DNA of 64,000 bases from Amoebophrya sp. A120 (GCA_905178155.1 CAJINV010000003.1:4091253-4155252); one strand, 5' to 3'. Shown: positions 11,507 to 24,071, counted from the stretch's first letter. Notes: a model not told the origin generated them from the sequence alone. Numbers and translations are program-made.

Positions 11507-14294
11507 TCAGAATCCCTTGGAGTAGTTTTTGATTTCCTGTAGGATTGCAGAATTCGGCACAATCAGTTCTTGCACATTCCGCAGCGCGTTGAGTTTGTGC
11601 AGGCATTTCTGATACCTGGTGTAGTAAAGCAACAGTTGCGTCAAGCACTGCTTGAGGATCTCTTTGCCGTTGTTGAAGTTGACAAACGCGTTCATGATGA
11701 AGGCGTGCAGGGAACTCATGTTCTGCTTCCAACTGCCAGCGAAATGGCGACTGATTTTTTCGGGCGTGCTGTTGAGGTCTTTCACGTCTAACGATGACGC
11801 CGCGCTGCCCGCAGGGCGCTTCGAGTTATTTGCTGGCTGTTCACTTGCTGAGGCATCGCCGCTGGAATGATGTTGATCCCCGGCCTTGACCTCGTGCGCC
11901 TGCACAAAATCAATCATGTCGGGGTAATAGAGTCGAAATTGCATTTCGATGAACTCCGCCACCTCGGTACGCAGCAGATCTTCGAAGTGCCCCGTCACCT
12001 GGGGCGGGAGCTGGCGCTCGTAGAAGACCGTGAGTATCAGGTCGTAGTTGTTGATCAAGAACACGCGGGCGTCGACTTTCGGTAGACAGCGGCTGGCCAC
12101 GGCCTGCAGCTCCGTGACGAACGCTGCCTGTAAGGTGGCGAGGCTCGACACGAGGACCTCGTCAGGTTCCGTGGTCGCTTTCTGCTGCTCCAGCTGGTGC
12201 GAAGAGAGAGCCTTCGGCGCGCCGGACGTAGAGCCTTCAACAACCGCTAGCTGATGAACAACGGGTGCCTGCAGCAGTGTCAGCGACGCGAACAGCTCTG
12301 CATAGCGGCGAGTCACAAAGTGCGGATGAGTGCAGGAAGACGGGGCCGACGTTGTACCTTGCGTGTTCGCGGCGGCGTTTCCGGCTGCGGTGCCCGCGAC
12401 GGGAGTGGTCGTGCCGCGATCCAGAAGGCTGATGTTACGAAACTCCTGCAGGGAGTTGGTGTTCTCCGCGAGGATCAACCGCAGGCGGGGCCACATCTCC
12501 AGCAATATTTTGTCGAAATATGCGTCCAGAATGTGCAAGTTGCGTCCGCTTGTCATTTTCTCCTTGTAATATTCCACGACCCGGATCTGGATCAACAACC
12601 CCACTGAGTCGTAGCAGCTTTCCGTATATTCCACCATCTTCTCGTGAAAAAATTGCAGGGTTCGCTCGAACACATCCTGTGCATTGTGGTGAAGGGCGGA
12701 TGGTGACTTTATGAAGATTTATTTTAAGTAAAAGTATTCTTACAAAAACGACAATCGCGGCAATTCCAAGCACAAATTTTTTTGGCTGCCTTGGAACATC
12801 AAACCACGTGAGTACCTGAAATATTCGGGCGCCGATGTTTTCGCCGAGAAAAAACTCGGTGAGGAAGTGAAACTCCGAAGAGGCGGTGTCGATCAGAAGT
12901 CGCTGGTGACTTCGAAAAAGGGCCTCGGGGTAATATTTCAGCTCGGACTTCAAGTGCGCCACAATCGGGTCCTTGTCCAAGTCGTTCTCGAGCACGGCAT
13001 TGCGGCCGGACAGGGAAAACACGTTCCCCTTTTCGTTCATCTTGGTCTTGAACAGGCTCTCCCCGATGCCGAGGTAGCTGGCCATCTTGGCCATGTTGCC
13101 TGTGGCATCGTTCAGCAACGCACTTTCCGCTCCACCCGCGGCGGACGTGCCGAAAAAATTGCACAGCAAATCCGCGCGGCCAGGGCCCCACTCCAGCTGC
13201 AGTTTGGATAAAGACAGCAAATACGTCTTGAACTGCTGGAGGTACACCTTCCCCATGGTTTGAATGTAGCTCTGCCGGATTTCCGTCAGTGCCTCCGGAG
13301 CGTGCTGGCCGAGGAAAGCGTTGAAGTACTTGAAGCTGAGGAGCACGTTCTGTTGCAGAATCTGTAGATTGGTCTTCGGCTTTTTCAACGTTTGGATCTT
13401 CTGGAGCAAAAAGGTGTGCACCCGGTAAATGGCCTTCAGCTTCAGCCGCTCGAGCTCGGGAAGGGCGCCATGCTGCTGTTCCTCGCCCAAGGCTCCTGAC
13501 CCGGGGGTCGTTCGCGGCGGAAACTGTGCCCTGCTGCTAGAGGAACCGCCATCGCGGGATCCTGGGAGGGAGTTTAGGAGATATAATCACGGAGCGTTTT
13601 TCTTCCCCTTCTGCAAAGACAAAACCCAAGTGCGCAAAGATGTTCTTCCGCTAGTTGTAGGTAGATGCGAAAATACTTCGAAGAAGCTGATGCATGTAAA
13701 TTCTATACCGCGACTGACCCCGTCCAGTTTTCGACAGAGTTCTTCCACTTGCTGCACGTAGTGATCGTCGATTTCGCCTTCGCAAATGGTGCGTGCGAGC
13801 TCTTGCGAAATGATCAGGCCGTTCACGTAGTTGGTCAACAAGTGGCTCGCGGCGCGGCGGTTGCGCAGGTTCGTGCTCATCTGCATGGACTCCGTTTGTA
13901 GGCTCTTGATTTCGTCCGAGATGGTCTGCAGGTCCGAATGAAAGTTGGAGAGCACTTCGCCAATTGACGCCAGCGTCTGGTCGCACTGCTCGATTTCGCG
14001 ATCCAACTCGCGAAACTCGGGCATGCTCGCAGTGAACTGTTCGAGAATGTCGCTTTCCTTGGCTCGCAACTCGTCGGCGACTTCGCAACATTCCTTTTCG
14101 AGGCGCTCCAACTGAGATTCCACGGTCTCGGTCGCGTGGGAGGACGCAGCTGGGACAACTCCTTTAATATTCTCACCGGATGTTCTTGCCGCGCTGGGTG
14201 TCGCGTTGGAAGGTAAAAGAAACTGGTCAAGCACGTCGTCCAGCCCCTCAAACTCCACGTCATAGCTCTGCATCACCGCGGCAGCCGCCATCAC
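11507..14294 (-). CDS. VPS52: VPS52, GARP/EARP tethering complex subunit
   Basis: Exons 14294-13709, 13561-12816 and 12676-11507 join in phase (GT-AG introns) to 833 residues, close to animal and plant VPS52 (about 700 to 750). The complex tethers endosome-derived vesicles at the trans-Golgi. Residues about 80-190 carry the VPS52 signature: a coiled coil with EIEQCDQTLASIGEVL, then FHSDLQTISDEIKSLQ, the NLRNRR step and NGLIISQELARTI. Exon 2 matches the middle helical region (LKLKAIYRVHTFLLQKI and QQNVLLSFKYFNAFL). Exon 3 matches the C-terminal helical part (NNYDLILTVFYERQ, FVNFNNGKEILKQ). A Ser/Ala-rich low-complexity loop interrupts exon 3. Assignment rests on the coiled-coil signature and motif order and is strong. 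Confidence 0.88.
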
Positions 14295-15030
14295 TAACTG
14301 ATACTATCCTTTGGTCCCGCTTGGTGAACCAGTTTTTGTTCAGGCACAAACGCCGTTCACCAGGTACAGCACATTGCCATATGCGCGATGATGCAACCAA
14401 ATTGGGATTTCATTTCATACATGCATGGGATCACAACGTACATAACATTCTGATTATATCACTTCTGGACAAAAAATGCAGCATCCATCACGAATCAAGA
14501 GTTCTATTTGTATTTCACGAACCGAGAAACTACAAAAGCTGTGGCCGTGGAGGTGGACGAGACGAAAAGACCAATTTTAGTCTACTAGTGCGGGGTCACA
14601 GGTTTCTTGCAGAACTGGAAGCGAGCCCCACAAGCACGATGCTAGGTCCTATTTGGTTGCCTAGAAATAGCATGTCAAATACAAATAGAACAACTTGCAG
14701 CATATTACGCCTTGCAGCTTTCATCAGTGCAGCTTCATTATTATACGTGCTGTACTTTTTGCAAAGTCGTACTTACTTTACTTTGCAACATGTATAACTT
14801 ATAATTCCGATATTCTTTATTCGCAAAATCAATATGATGGAGCGCTTGTGCGTTTTCGTTTTTTCGTTTTGCAAACGCAGCATTGTCATCGTATGCGAGC
14901 CTTTTTATACACATGAGCGTTCTACTTTTTTCGTTTGTCAGACATTGGTAGATTATACTGGATTTTCTTCTTTACGACCGGGTATATCTCTTCATCGCTT
15001 TGGCGGTGTCGGCAATGTCCAAAACCAAGC
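14295..15030. other. Intergenic, no supported gene
   Basis: AT-rich spacer between VPS52 and the upstream gene. Plus-strand frames (14180-14797, 14695-14916) are the antisense of VPS52 or low-complexity sequence with no motif. No repeat or RNA gene recognised. Confidence 0.5.
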
Positions 15031-17658
15031 CTAAGACAGTGGTCTTGATACCACGGATGGTTTACTGGAGTCAGCACGCCACTGCTCTAAACTTTTTTCC
15101 AGTTTGTGCACAAATGTGTTTGATGTTTCATTTGGCGCCGTCTCTCCCTTGATCTCACAGTTCTGCATCTGTGTCACCAGGTCGCGCAGCGTTAAGCAAG
15201 CGCCTCCAAGCTGCGCGCTCTGGTCTGCATCTGCGTGCTCCCGCACCTGCGCCGTTGCAGTACTATCGGAGTCAGAAGCTGTCCTCACCTCGGCCTCGGG
15301 TTTCGTCTTTATTCCCTGTTCTGTGTCGTCCCCGAGACCAACCGTGCGATCGACCCAGGGACCATAGAACGGGCACGTAACGGGGCTCATGAAGTACCAG
15401 CACATTTGCCCGAGATCCGTCCACGTCAAGGCCTCCTTTGCTTCATCTTGAAAGAGTATCGCCTCCTCAGCATCCTGGTATGGGCCGAGAATCTGGATGC
15501 CCTTGGTGCCGTCGCTTTTTCTGGCGTCCGCAAAGTCCACGACGTAGTACTCGCCATTTTTTGTTTGCAGTACGACAAAGGCCTCTGTCCACACCGTTCC
15601 CGCACTTTTTGGCGAGCAGCTGTCGTTCGTGGTCGCACCACACGCTGCGCAGGCCTGCCAGACCCGCGCCATGCCGTTCCCGAGGGCATTTACGAGAACC
15701 GGGGCCCAGTCCCACCGGTAGCGCAGAACCCGCTCGCACGAGGTCACTTCTTCATCCAGGCAGCGGACGTCCGGCACGTGCACGGGCGGCAATACGCACT
15801 GTAGCCTGCAACTGCCGTCGAGCGACACACCGCTGCGCGCCGCGGTACTCCGAAACTCTTGTAGACACTCGCCGGTCTTCCAGCTTGCGACATCCGGGGC
15901 TTCGACACAAAAGTGAGCGTTCTCGAAGCGACGGAGAAGCGGGACGGCGCTGTTTGCAGAAGCACTCTCTACTGCAAGAGAGCAATCCGCTGCTGGTCGA
16001 GCTTGTTTTTCGCCGGATCTACTTGTCGTTCCTGCTCCTAGTCCGCCGATAAGGGGCTTTATTCGCGGGAAGTCGGCGCTGGGTCGAAAATAAACAAAGC
16101 TCGGCGTGCTTCTTCGTCCGAACGGTGTCTGCGAATCGACATAGACTACCAAGTTCGTGTCTTTGATCGCTGGAAAAAAAGGCGAACCACTGGAACAGAG
16201 TTTTGCTGTGAACAAGGGACAAGTGTCAGGTTCGCGCACGCCGGATGCATGATCGCAAGGTTCTTTCGCACGCCGCCCGCAAGAGGTGACAGTGAGTCCA
16301 CTGCTTCCTCCTGCGTGTGGGTCAGGAGCAGAGCAGGCTGGCTGCATGGGTGGTGGAGCCACGTACACAATTGTGAGCTTCTCTTGCTGCTTTTCCTTTG
16401 CCTGCATGGTCGTCACTGGAAAATTGCTTCCCGGCCCATCCTCTGGTAGAGCACCTGCTTGATTCGTATTTTTAGCAAGCTCATCTTCACCAAACAAAAC
16501 ACGATGCGCTTCTCCCGACTGCTGCAAGTCCCGGATGACTTCATCGTAACGCTCCAGGGGATAAAAGTGCACGCGTCCTTGCAAAAGCTCCGGGGGAAAG
16601 TGGTGCCCGTCGCTTTTTCCGTTTCGACGGGCTTTCTCGAGTGAGTGCAGGCATCGCAGTCGCAGATTAGAAGAGTGCACAAAAACATGAGCTTCCACTT
16701 TTGGAGCCGCGGGTCGTTCGTCAGCAGTGCTAGAGTGCCGTTCTTCGGTGGAAGCACCTCCACGTACCGCATTCCGCGCTGATGACACTTCATCGTCCTT
16801 GTCATTCGTTTGCGTCTGCGGTTTGTTGGCTGTCCATGTCCTTCGTACCGGGAGGTTTTCGAGTATCAGTCCGCTGAGCGTGTCCAGGATCTCACTCGCA
16901 CGCTCGCGGCTTTCGACCAGCGCCACCTCCTGTTCCGCAGCGTTGGCGGCTCGGTGCCGGTCCCGGTTTCCTTGCTCGTATCCTGAGTAAAAACGTCCCC
17001 ACACCAGAGTCAAGATGGGGATTTTGCAACACAAACCTAAGAGCCTTGGACGTCACGCATGACAACTTGCATTCCATAGTGTAGTGCAGGTTAGCAAGTG
17101 CAGCCGCATCACAGATCCATATGCTTATCCTGTTCACAGCATCACAAATTCCTAAAACACGATTGGAAATGGCTACCATGGGTATGCGCATCACAAATGT
17201 CCTCGTCAATGCAAATCTGCATGACAACTCTGAGGTGGGGACGTTTTTCCTTATGATAGCTCGATCAGATTATTCTGTGTCCGCAAACTCGCGGCTATCT
17301 GCATCGTCTGGTACGCACTGACGCTGTTTGCGAGGGCAGTCACTGATACCGCACCCGTCGCGGCCATCATCGCAGCATTCTGAGTCCCGGCATCAAAACC
17401 GACAGTAGTCAGGAGCGCATTACCACCTTGCGTGATGCCGTCCGCGATGGAGTTCGTAACTTCCGCGGAAAGTCCGTTCATCATCAGCTGTGCTCGCTTG
17501 CGGCCAAGCTGCAACGCCGCTGCACCTGGTAGAAACCCACGATTTAAGTTTATGCTGTCCGGCGGTAGTAGAGAAGTTAGGCATTGAAACTCGCCTCCGA
17601 AAAGGCTCCATAGGTTGGAGAAAAAGCACAAGAACCGGAACCAAACGACTAAATCCAT
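15031..17658 (-). CDS. Secreted or membrane-anchored protein of unknown family, split by an introner
   Basis: Exons 17658-17259 and 16973-15031 give 780 residues once the introner at 16979-17258 plus one 5-bp duplication is removed; the joined frame runs NNLIE-QGNRDR without a break. The N-terminus (MDLVVWFRFLCFFSNLWSLF) looks like a signal peptide or anchor. An Ala-rich helical stretch follows near residues 60-130, crossing the introner site (SLRTQNNLIE). The rest is Cys-rich and Arg-rich, with a C-terminal segment around AFVVLQTKNGEYYVVDFAD and a CWYFMSPVTCPFYGPW block. I do not recognise a family. The ATG at 17658 is chosen because it gives the hydrophobic N-terminus; the frame stays open upstream to 17949. 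Confidence 0.7.
16979..17258. mobile_element. Introner, family A copy 1 (280 bp)
   Basis: Terminal inverted repeats: left end TATCCTGAGTAAAAACGTCC, right end GGACGTTTTTCCTTATGATA. A perfect 5-bp duplication GCTCG flanks it (16974-16978 and 17259-17263). The interior contains scattered GTGATGC/GCATGACA-like words and matches the element at 30028-30306 in reverse-complement orientation. It interrupts a coding sequence, and precise loss with one duplication copy restores the frame. The ends offer no GT-AG pair in any register of the duplication. Confidence 0.88.
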
Positions 17659-18555
17659 TTTGCTAACGTTTATCTGCGGTGCGCCGAAAAGACAATGGGA
17701 AAGAGTAAGAGCTCTGTCTTCTAGAATGTAGAATATATGGTGCCGCGTTGTGCCTTGACCAAAGCGAATTCCAGGTGGAAGTTTACAGAAGCAAGTGTGT
17801 GCGTAGGGAACTTGAAAGTGAAGGATCGGAGTAGATCGACGAGGCAAAAGACCGATGCAGCACGAAGAGCGAAGTGACACGAAATTGAATGATCCACAAA
17901 TGTCAGTTAGCAGTGAGGCCTGAATATGATTTACATCATCTTCATGCAACTAAACTCTTGTCGTTGCCGCAACACTGCCCAAAAAACAGGAACACACGAA
18001 TGCGCATCAGTATGTTAAGAAGCAAATTGCTCCTCACGAATACAGGGTTAGTCATTCGCTCCTTTTTGGGTCAAAAAAAAGCTCATCTAGGTAAACAGAA
18101 ATGAAGCTCGAGCTCGTTCTCGTTTGAAGTAGTTCTCTGGCACAAGAATATGACTGCTTTATTGTACTCGTCGTCCTCGTCGTCGATCCTTGTGCGGAGC
18201 GAGCACCTGGATCAATCGATAGTTGTCTCATATGTTCTCTGCCTCTAATTTGGAATGGGAATGATAAAGATCGACAAGATGCGATCTCGCATAAACGAGA
18301 GTGTAAGCTTCACCGCATTCTCTTCAACTCGCCATGGACATGGTGGTGTTCAGGCGAAGCAAAGAGCTCGATGTCCTCATAGATTAGGTTTCATTGACGT
18401 TCTTCAGGAATATGGAGGATGAATCCGAATCGTCAGGAAAGACCGAAGCATTGAGTTTCGAAAGACAAAGAGGGTAGCGTTCTTGGGTTCTTACTATACT
18501 AAACTGCCTGCGTGCCCAGAGAGATAAGGAAGACTGCAATTATAGCTTTACTTGA
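17659..18555. other. Intergenic, no supported gene
   Basis: Spacer between the carboxypeptidase stop and the start of the secreted-protein gene. It contains only short frames without motifs. The minus-strand frame at 17659-17949 is an upstream extension of the next gene and lacks support as coding sequence. Confidence 0.5.
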
Positions 18556-21222
18556 TTACTGAAGAAGTTTTGTGTCGTTAGATGTGTCAAGATGTTCTAG
18601 CACTGCTTGCAACAGCGCCCTGCCGTCTTGATGCCACAGTTCCGGAGATTCGCCTGCATAGGATTCAAGGGTGTAGGAATGACGTGCGAATCTTGCGGCC
18701 ACGGCTCTACCGCTTCCACCGTTTTTCTCCTTTGCCTCTTTAATTTTGAAACGGCACTGTATGCATTCTTGCATCGCAACGCTGGTGTTCGTGACGGTCG
18801 ACGTTTTGTCCGGGCCGGAAGCGGAATCGATATCGGCGATGCACATATCTTCGTTGTCGTCGGTTCCCTGGTGATACATGAAGGATTTAGACAACCTTTG
18901 CGGAGCAAAGGGATGGAGCTCTTGGAGATCGCTAGAGCCCGCGCCGCGCTCCGTGCCACTGAGATCTTGCGCGGAAGACGCCGCCGCACCGTGCTCAAAA
19001 CTGTGGAAGTCAACGTACAGGCAGAAGTCAGTAAACGATTGCAACACTGGCCAAACACGTTCCACAAGAGCCGGCACGGCATCGAAATCAGCTGCCACTA
19101 CCGCAGACGAGGTCTCTGGGTCCCCGACGGCTGCTGGGTTCTTCTTCAACCTTCGTGTTGGTTTCTGCGTGCCCCGGCCACCCTGCTTAGCCATAGCCGC
19201 CGCAGGAGACGCGCCGCCGAGTCTGTGGCTGTCGCTCTGGTAACTATAGCATCGGTTCAGATCGTGGCCGACGGCGTTTGCGCGGAAGTGACCCCGGGTA
19301 ACTCCATCCGGGTTCAGCATCGGAACCAGCACGAAGATCCAGTCTTCTGCGCTCCACTTTTCGCACAGCGCCGACACGAAGCCCTCAAAGGCAAACGACG
19401 CTGCACTTTCGGTCGGGTGACAGCGCGCGGAGCAGAATACTGCTTTGAGTGGCTTCTTCGCGAGGGGAGTGACAACTATGCTGTTACTGCTTTGGAGCGT
19501 CACGAGCGGCAATTCTCTTACTACCGTAGGTACTAGATTTTCATCCTCGGCCGGCGGTCCGAAATTCGCGAAATGTGCAATCTGCGGTGGCTGTTCAACT
19601 TCAAACTCAACATCCATCGGGGACGCAACAGTGGAAGGAGCGGTCGAACAGGTACTAGCAGTGTCGTCATCAGCCGCGCTCTGGTGTTGCGTCTGTTTGT
19701 TCTCCATGCGTCTCAACAGCGCACTGACTTGCTCCCTGTTGCTTTCACAGGAGAAGACGTAGAGAGGAATTCTTTCCCCGTCGCACGACATTCCGAGGAC
19801 GGCATCGCTACGCGAGAGAAAAAACGGTCGCCTAGTTTTGAGCTGGCCAGGTTCACGAACTGCAGGGGCATGATCCTCTTGGACGACGTGTCGCTCTCGC
19901 TCCAACCTGGGTCGTGCTGACGTTGACAATCTCGTCGGGTGCTGGCACAACAAGTTTCGCCGGCATTGTTCCATGAACTCCGAAGCCTCCGAGGGAGCAT
20001 ACGGCACACTGTGCGCAACTTCGATAGCAGAATAGGCTGACATTTCGTCTTTAAGAGCGAGCCGGTACTTGAACCGTTCCGGGCCGGCAAAAAGCTGGCG
20101 TTCCTTCTCGACTGTGACTAGGGTTGCCGGCCAGCGTTTCCAACTCGACCAAAGTACACCATTTGTATTGCCATTCGTCCGATCCAACTTTTGATGTGTT
20201 GCGATGCTGTCCATGTCCTTGATGTGGCCTCCACTCTCAATGCGGTAGCGGTACCATGGGGTGTAAGAAGCACCACCGGCGTTCTCGCCGCCTTCAACAT
20301 CGCTTTCGTCTGGTGCACCTCTTTTCCAGGAGGCGGAGCTTTCGTTCTTTGTCTTCATGCGCTGCCGCATGTTGTGCACAACAATGTTTTTGACCTTCGT
20401 CGACTTGTTCCCGTGCCTCCCGAATTGACCATGAAGACCGGAAGCGTTTTCATCGCTACTGCCCGCACCCGGACCCGGCGCGTCGCGGTTTCCGTCCTTA
20501 TCCGTGTCGACGACGCTGTCAACTGGTTGTTCGATCCGCAGATAAAACCAGCCACCGGGAAAGCGAGGTAGGCAATGTTCTTCAGGCAGCAGCTCGCGAA
20601 TCCGGCCAATGGAAAAGTCGCGTCGCCAGTCTGCTTTGGAGACGACCACTGTGACGTCGTCGTGCTCCCGCAGCTCCCGGGACGGCGAGGTCAGATGCTT
20701 CTTTGTACCATCTTCACTTCCTTGTCGGAGTTTTGTCCTGTGAAAAGCAAAGCCTTCAACATCCCGCAGCGCGTTTTTTTGTTCCTTGCCACCACGCGCG
20801 ACGGCTTCCGAAGTACAGATGAGGACTTCACAGCTGCACTCACTTTCGCCATTCCGATTCCTCGCACAAGCACTAGCACCCACCACATTGGCTTTGGAAT
20901 CCGTCCCACCTGGCGTGTCGTCATCGTCCTCCGTTCCGTGTCCCGCACCTTGCGTGAGGTCGAGAAGGCATCCGGATCCACGATGCGCCGCACAAGTTCT
21001 CACGTATTTCCGGCCCGCGCGCGGCCATCCCGTGCGTGGAGCAGCGACATACACATCAAGGACCGCGGTGGCACTGCAATATTTCGCGCGCCCGGCACCA
21101 TTGCCACCGGCGAAGTCGCTGCGGACACGCAAGAAAGAAGAAACTTTGCAATTACCTTGCGACAAGGGCTCCACGGTATTCAATTGACACGACTCTACTT
21201 CACGACCATGAGACCGAGCCAT
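18556..21222 (-). CDS. Cytosolic carboxypeptidase (CCP/AGBL, peptidase family M14B)
   Basis: An intronless 888-residue frame. CCPs trim glutamates from the C-termini or side chains of tubulin and some other proteins. The zinc site is visible: HPTES near residue 600 replaces the usual HPGE(T) and keeps the His and Glu ligands; DFHSFEH near 745 supplies the third His. The substrate-binding block runs VPMLNPDGVTRGHFRANAVG and then HDLNR near 630-650, and the catalytic glutamate lies in SYTLES near 857. The N-terminal beta-sandwich region typical of CCPs (around FPGGWFYLRIEQ and VPYAPSEASEF) precedes the catalytic domain. Acidic and low-complexity loops enlarge the protein. The start at 21222 is the first ATG of the frame. 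Family assignment is strong; the glutamylation substrate is inferred from the family. Confidence 0.9.
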   Translation of the reverse strand: MARSHGREVESCQLNTVEPLSQGNCKVSSFLRVRSDFAGGNGAGRAKYCSATAVLDVYVAAPRTGWPRAGRKYVRTCAAHRGSGCLLDLTQGAGHGTEDDDDTPGGTDSKANVVGASACARNRNGESECSCEVLICTSEAVARGGKEQKNALRDVEGFAFHRTKLRQGSEDGTKKHLTSPSRELREHDDVTVVVSKADWRRDFSIGRIRELLPEEHCLPRFPGGWFYLRIEQPVDSVVDTDKDGNRDAPGPGAGSSDENASGLHGQFGRHGNKSTKVKNIVVHNMRQRMKTKNESSASWKRGAPDESDVEGGENAGGASYTPWYRYRIESGGHIKDMDSIATHQKLDRTNGNTNGVLWSSWKRWPATLVTVEKERQLFAGPERFKYRLALKDEMSAYSAIEVAHSVPYAPSEASEFMEQCRRNLLCQHPTRLSTSARPRLERERHVVQEDHAPAVREPGQLKTRRPFFLSRSDAVLGMSCDGERIPLYVFSCESNREQVSALLRRMENKQTQHQSAADDDTASTCSTAPSTVASPMDVEFEVEQPPQIAHFANFGPPAEDENLVPTVVRELPLVTLQSSNSIVVTPLAKKPLKAVFCSARCHPTESAASFAFEGFVSALCEKWSAEDWIFVLVPMLNPDGVTRGHFRANAVGHDLNRCYSYQSDSHRLGGASPAAAMAKQGGRGTQKPTRRLKKNPAAVGDPETSSAVVAADFDAVPALVERVWPVLQSFTDFCLYVDFHSFEHGAAASSAQDLSGTERGAGSSDLQELHPFAPQRLSKSFMYHQGTDDNEDMCIADIDSASGPDKTSTVTNTSVAMQECIQCRFKIKEAKEKNGGSGRAVAARFARHSYTLESYAGESPELWHQDGRALLQAVLEHLDTSNDTKLLQ

Positions 21223-23053
21223 TTGTTTTCTTTCACGATGTCGTCCGGGTCGTTCTAGAACATCTACATCAAGACATGGTCAAGAGAAAAAACAGAAGAC
21301 GAATAGGAATATCAAGCGATTCTCTTCCTGCTATAACCTATCGCTACATCCTCTTCATCTTCTTATGTATCCTGCTGATTTTTTTTTAGGAAGCTCATCA
21401 ACTGCAAATCTTAATTCGGACGAGAACCTTTTGCGATGGGCATCACGATTTGGATTTGCAGCTCCTCTCGACGATCACGATTGCGATTTGAATATGCTAA
21501 AACTCACTCACAGTCATAGCCACAGGAGAGAGATAAGCAGACCACTCCAAATTGGCCACGAACGAAATTCATGTTTTGGTCTAGCTTTTTTATTTTTGCT
21601 ACCAACGCAGAACATGCAAGAATATCGCGCTTTGAAGCCGAAACCGAACTGAAGTACATATGATGTAGGCATACACAGCTGCCGCGAACCGTGGAGCTCC
21701 TTGTTCCAATCACATTTTCGAAAGGAAGAACCGGATTTTTTCATCGTTGAACAGAGAGGATCATATTAGCGTTACTACCGACGAACGATTTTCCCTTGGG
21801 ATTGTGTATTTGCGGATCGTCTTTCATGAGCTTCTTTTTCTCTGCGCAACTTTTTCGCTTTCTTTGAAACTGATCATGATCGTGCGCCTGCACTCCACTG
21901 TTTTTTCTTCATTTCATCTAGATCAATGACATTGTGATCGTATTTACAACAGCAACCAACAGTGCCGGTTAGCGGGGAAATGCATTGTTACTCGCTTGCT
22001 CGGAGAGCGCCTTTGGCTTTGCTAGCGATTTTCTCCTGCTGCCAGAGCCCTCAGACCGAGAAATTGTTCCCTTTACGATTACGCGCCACATCATGATGGA
22101 CCTCACCGAAGGACAAAAAGGAATACCAAATACAGGAACAATTTAAGGTCACAGGATTATGATCGTCATCATGCCACAGCAGCTGTGTCGCTGCGGTGGA
22201 CGACACCAGAAACGAGAGCCGGCGTCTCAGCGGCAGGCCATTGTTCCGCGAATGCTAGGTGACCTACGTCTCATGTGTGTCTCAGAGTTGCGGTACAAGC
22301 GGCAAAGGGACAGAGTCTCGAAACCGTCGGCGTGAAATGCACACGGTGCTATAACAGAATTGGAGGAGTGGAGAGCGCCGGAGCGCCCTTGTGCACCTCC
22401 ATCAATCATCAACAAGTCGGGCCGTTAAATAATGAAATGAGCGCTTTAGTAAAGAGTAGTACGTGCAGCTGCAGTGGTGATTCTTTTGGTAGCAGTCGTG
22501 TGTTCTAAAAGGAGGTGATGGCACCAGACACCTTGCTTCACCAGCTCCATGGCCATACGGGTTACATTGACTGTGCCCATGGCTATGGAAGATGCGTGGC
22601 GGCAAACAAGACCAGGTTGCGATTGGAACCAGGTGCGAATCTGTGTCGTACAACTGAGATGAGGAATAACCACTCGTATTCAAAAAGTTTTCAGCGGGTG
22701 CCTTTGAAAATCGGCAGCAGCAGTAGACATTGGTCGCACTCGCACTCGTAGTTTGATCGCCCATAAGAACCATGTCGAAGGACGCGCTAAATTCGGCTCT
22801 GCGAAGGCAGCCTAAAAATTGATCGATTTCAAGAGATGGTGCCCGAAGGATGCTAGTTACGTGAAGATGATGGTGTTTCTGCACACGAGCAGTTTCTCGT
22901 CGTTCTTCTACAACATGAGGATTTTCTTCTTGGATCAGGAGGAAGTCGTGTAAGGAAAGTATGTGCGCTGGACCACCTCCAGGACGATCTCAACTAGTTG
23001 TTGTACAAGAACTTCTAGCAGGATCGATGAAGTGAATATTACGTGTAGTAGCT
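21223..23053. other. Intergenic, 1.8 kb, at most a weak coding fragment
   Basis: Two overlapping minus-strand frames (22402-22884 and 22446-22673) are open for 160 and 75 codons. The shorter contains a helical-looking stretch (RMAMELVKQGVWCHHLLLEH) but no family motif and no phase-supported neighbour exon. The remainder is AT-rich and featureless. I would not call a gene without transcript data. Confidence 0.4.
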
Positions 23054-24071
23054 TTAGCACAATGTGATTTCTCCGCAGGCTATACGCGCACCCGCGTTCC
23101 CCGTCGTGAGTGAGGTCTTGCCGTTTACGCCCGGTTCACTGTGGTCTCCCTTGCCGAGGTCATCTGTTATAGTGATGTGGATGTGGAAGTGGAGGTTGAC
23201 GAATCAAGATATTTGAAAAATCATATGGATCAGTTTCAACGAATACGGTTGATGTTGCACTTGGTTCACAAGTTCTGAATCAGAGTGCAGATCAGTACCT
23301 GGATCTTCGTGAACCATGACACTGCGACCAATGACGGTGTATTCGCCCTCCAGTTTGATTAGGTGATCTGTCAAAGAGCCCTTGGAGTTTCCGTCTGCGT
23401 CCACTTCGATATTGCCCATGTCTCCCACATGACGATCCTCATCCGTTGGCGCGCCATGATTCTTGCCTGTTTTTCGTAGTTTTTTTCTTTTTTATTTTTC
23501 GATACATACAGCAGCGTCGCCGACGTGGTATATGTGTTTCTTTTTTTTTTCTCCGAATTCGTAGTATGCACAAGATTTAGAATGCGTCGGTCGTGATAGC
23601 AAAGTCGGTTCCCAGAAATTACACTACATTTCTTTGCGCGCATGTGATTGACGTGAAGTCGAATGATAGCCTCGATGTCTAGGCCGACCTTAAGCTTATG
23701 AATTTGTGATTATTTCGGAGGCATGGTCGATTGTAGCAAAACTAGTTCCTACTCCTTAGTAAACAAGGTATACCAAAGGGGTTGTAGTGCGGTCCCGCTG
23801 ACATGCATCCGTTACTGAAGTCAGCCTTTTCGTGTATGTGAAACCCATGAAGTCCTGGCTTTCCGCATCCCTTGAGATCCCAGGAAATGACGCACTTTTC
23901 CGCGCTTTCTTGCACGAACGAAACCACGCCGGTGCACCCGGCCGCCGCTTCCTCCCCGCCGTGACAGGGCTTGCCCTTCGGGGCCACTACGCACTGAGCC
24001 TTGATCGGGTAAGACATTTTTCTGTTTGGCAGCACGTCAAAAATGTCGTACTTCTTTTCCTCGTTGCTCAT
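23054..24071 (-). CDS. Cu/Zn superoxide dismutase
   Basis: Exons 24071-23774, 23466-23299 and 23163-23054 join through two phase-1 GT-AG introns to 191 residues. The enzyme dismutates superoxide to oxygen and peroxide. All metal ligands are visible: copper by H78, H80 (GFHIHE), H95 (GPHYNPFG) and H152 (MVHED); zinc by H95, H103, H112 and D115 (RHVGDMGN). The structural disulfide cysteines C89 and C185 (ARIACGE) and the guiding arginine R182 are present. No signal peptide is evident, so it is probably cytosolic. Compared with the usual roughly 154 residues, it has about 20 extra N-terminal residues and small Cys-containing loop insertions near residues 36-47. Clear family assignment. Confidence 0.96.

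Noticed and set aside
23204-23428. A separate 74-residue gene beginning [13 protein letters not shown]
   Set aside because: The sequence is the middle exon of Cu/Zn SOD and joins both neighbours in phase 1.
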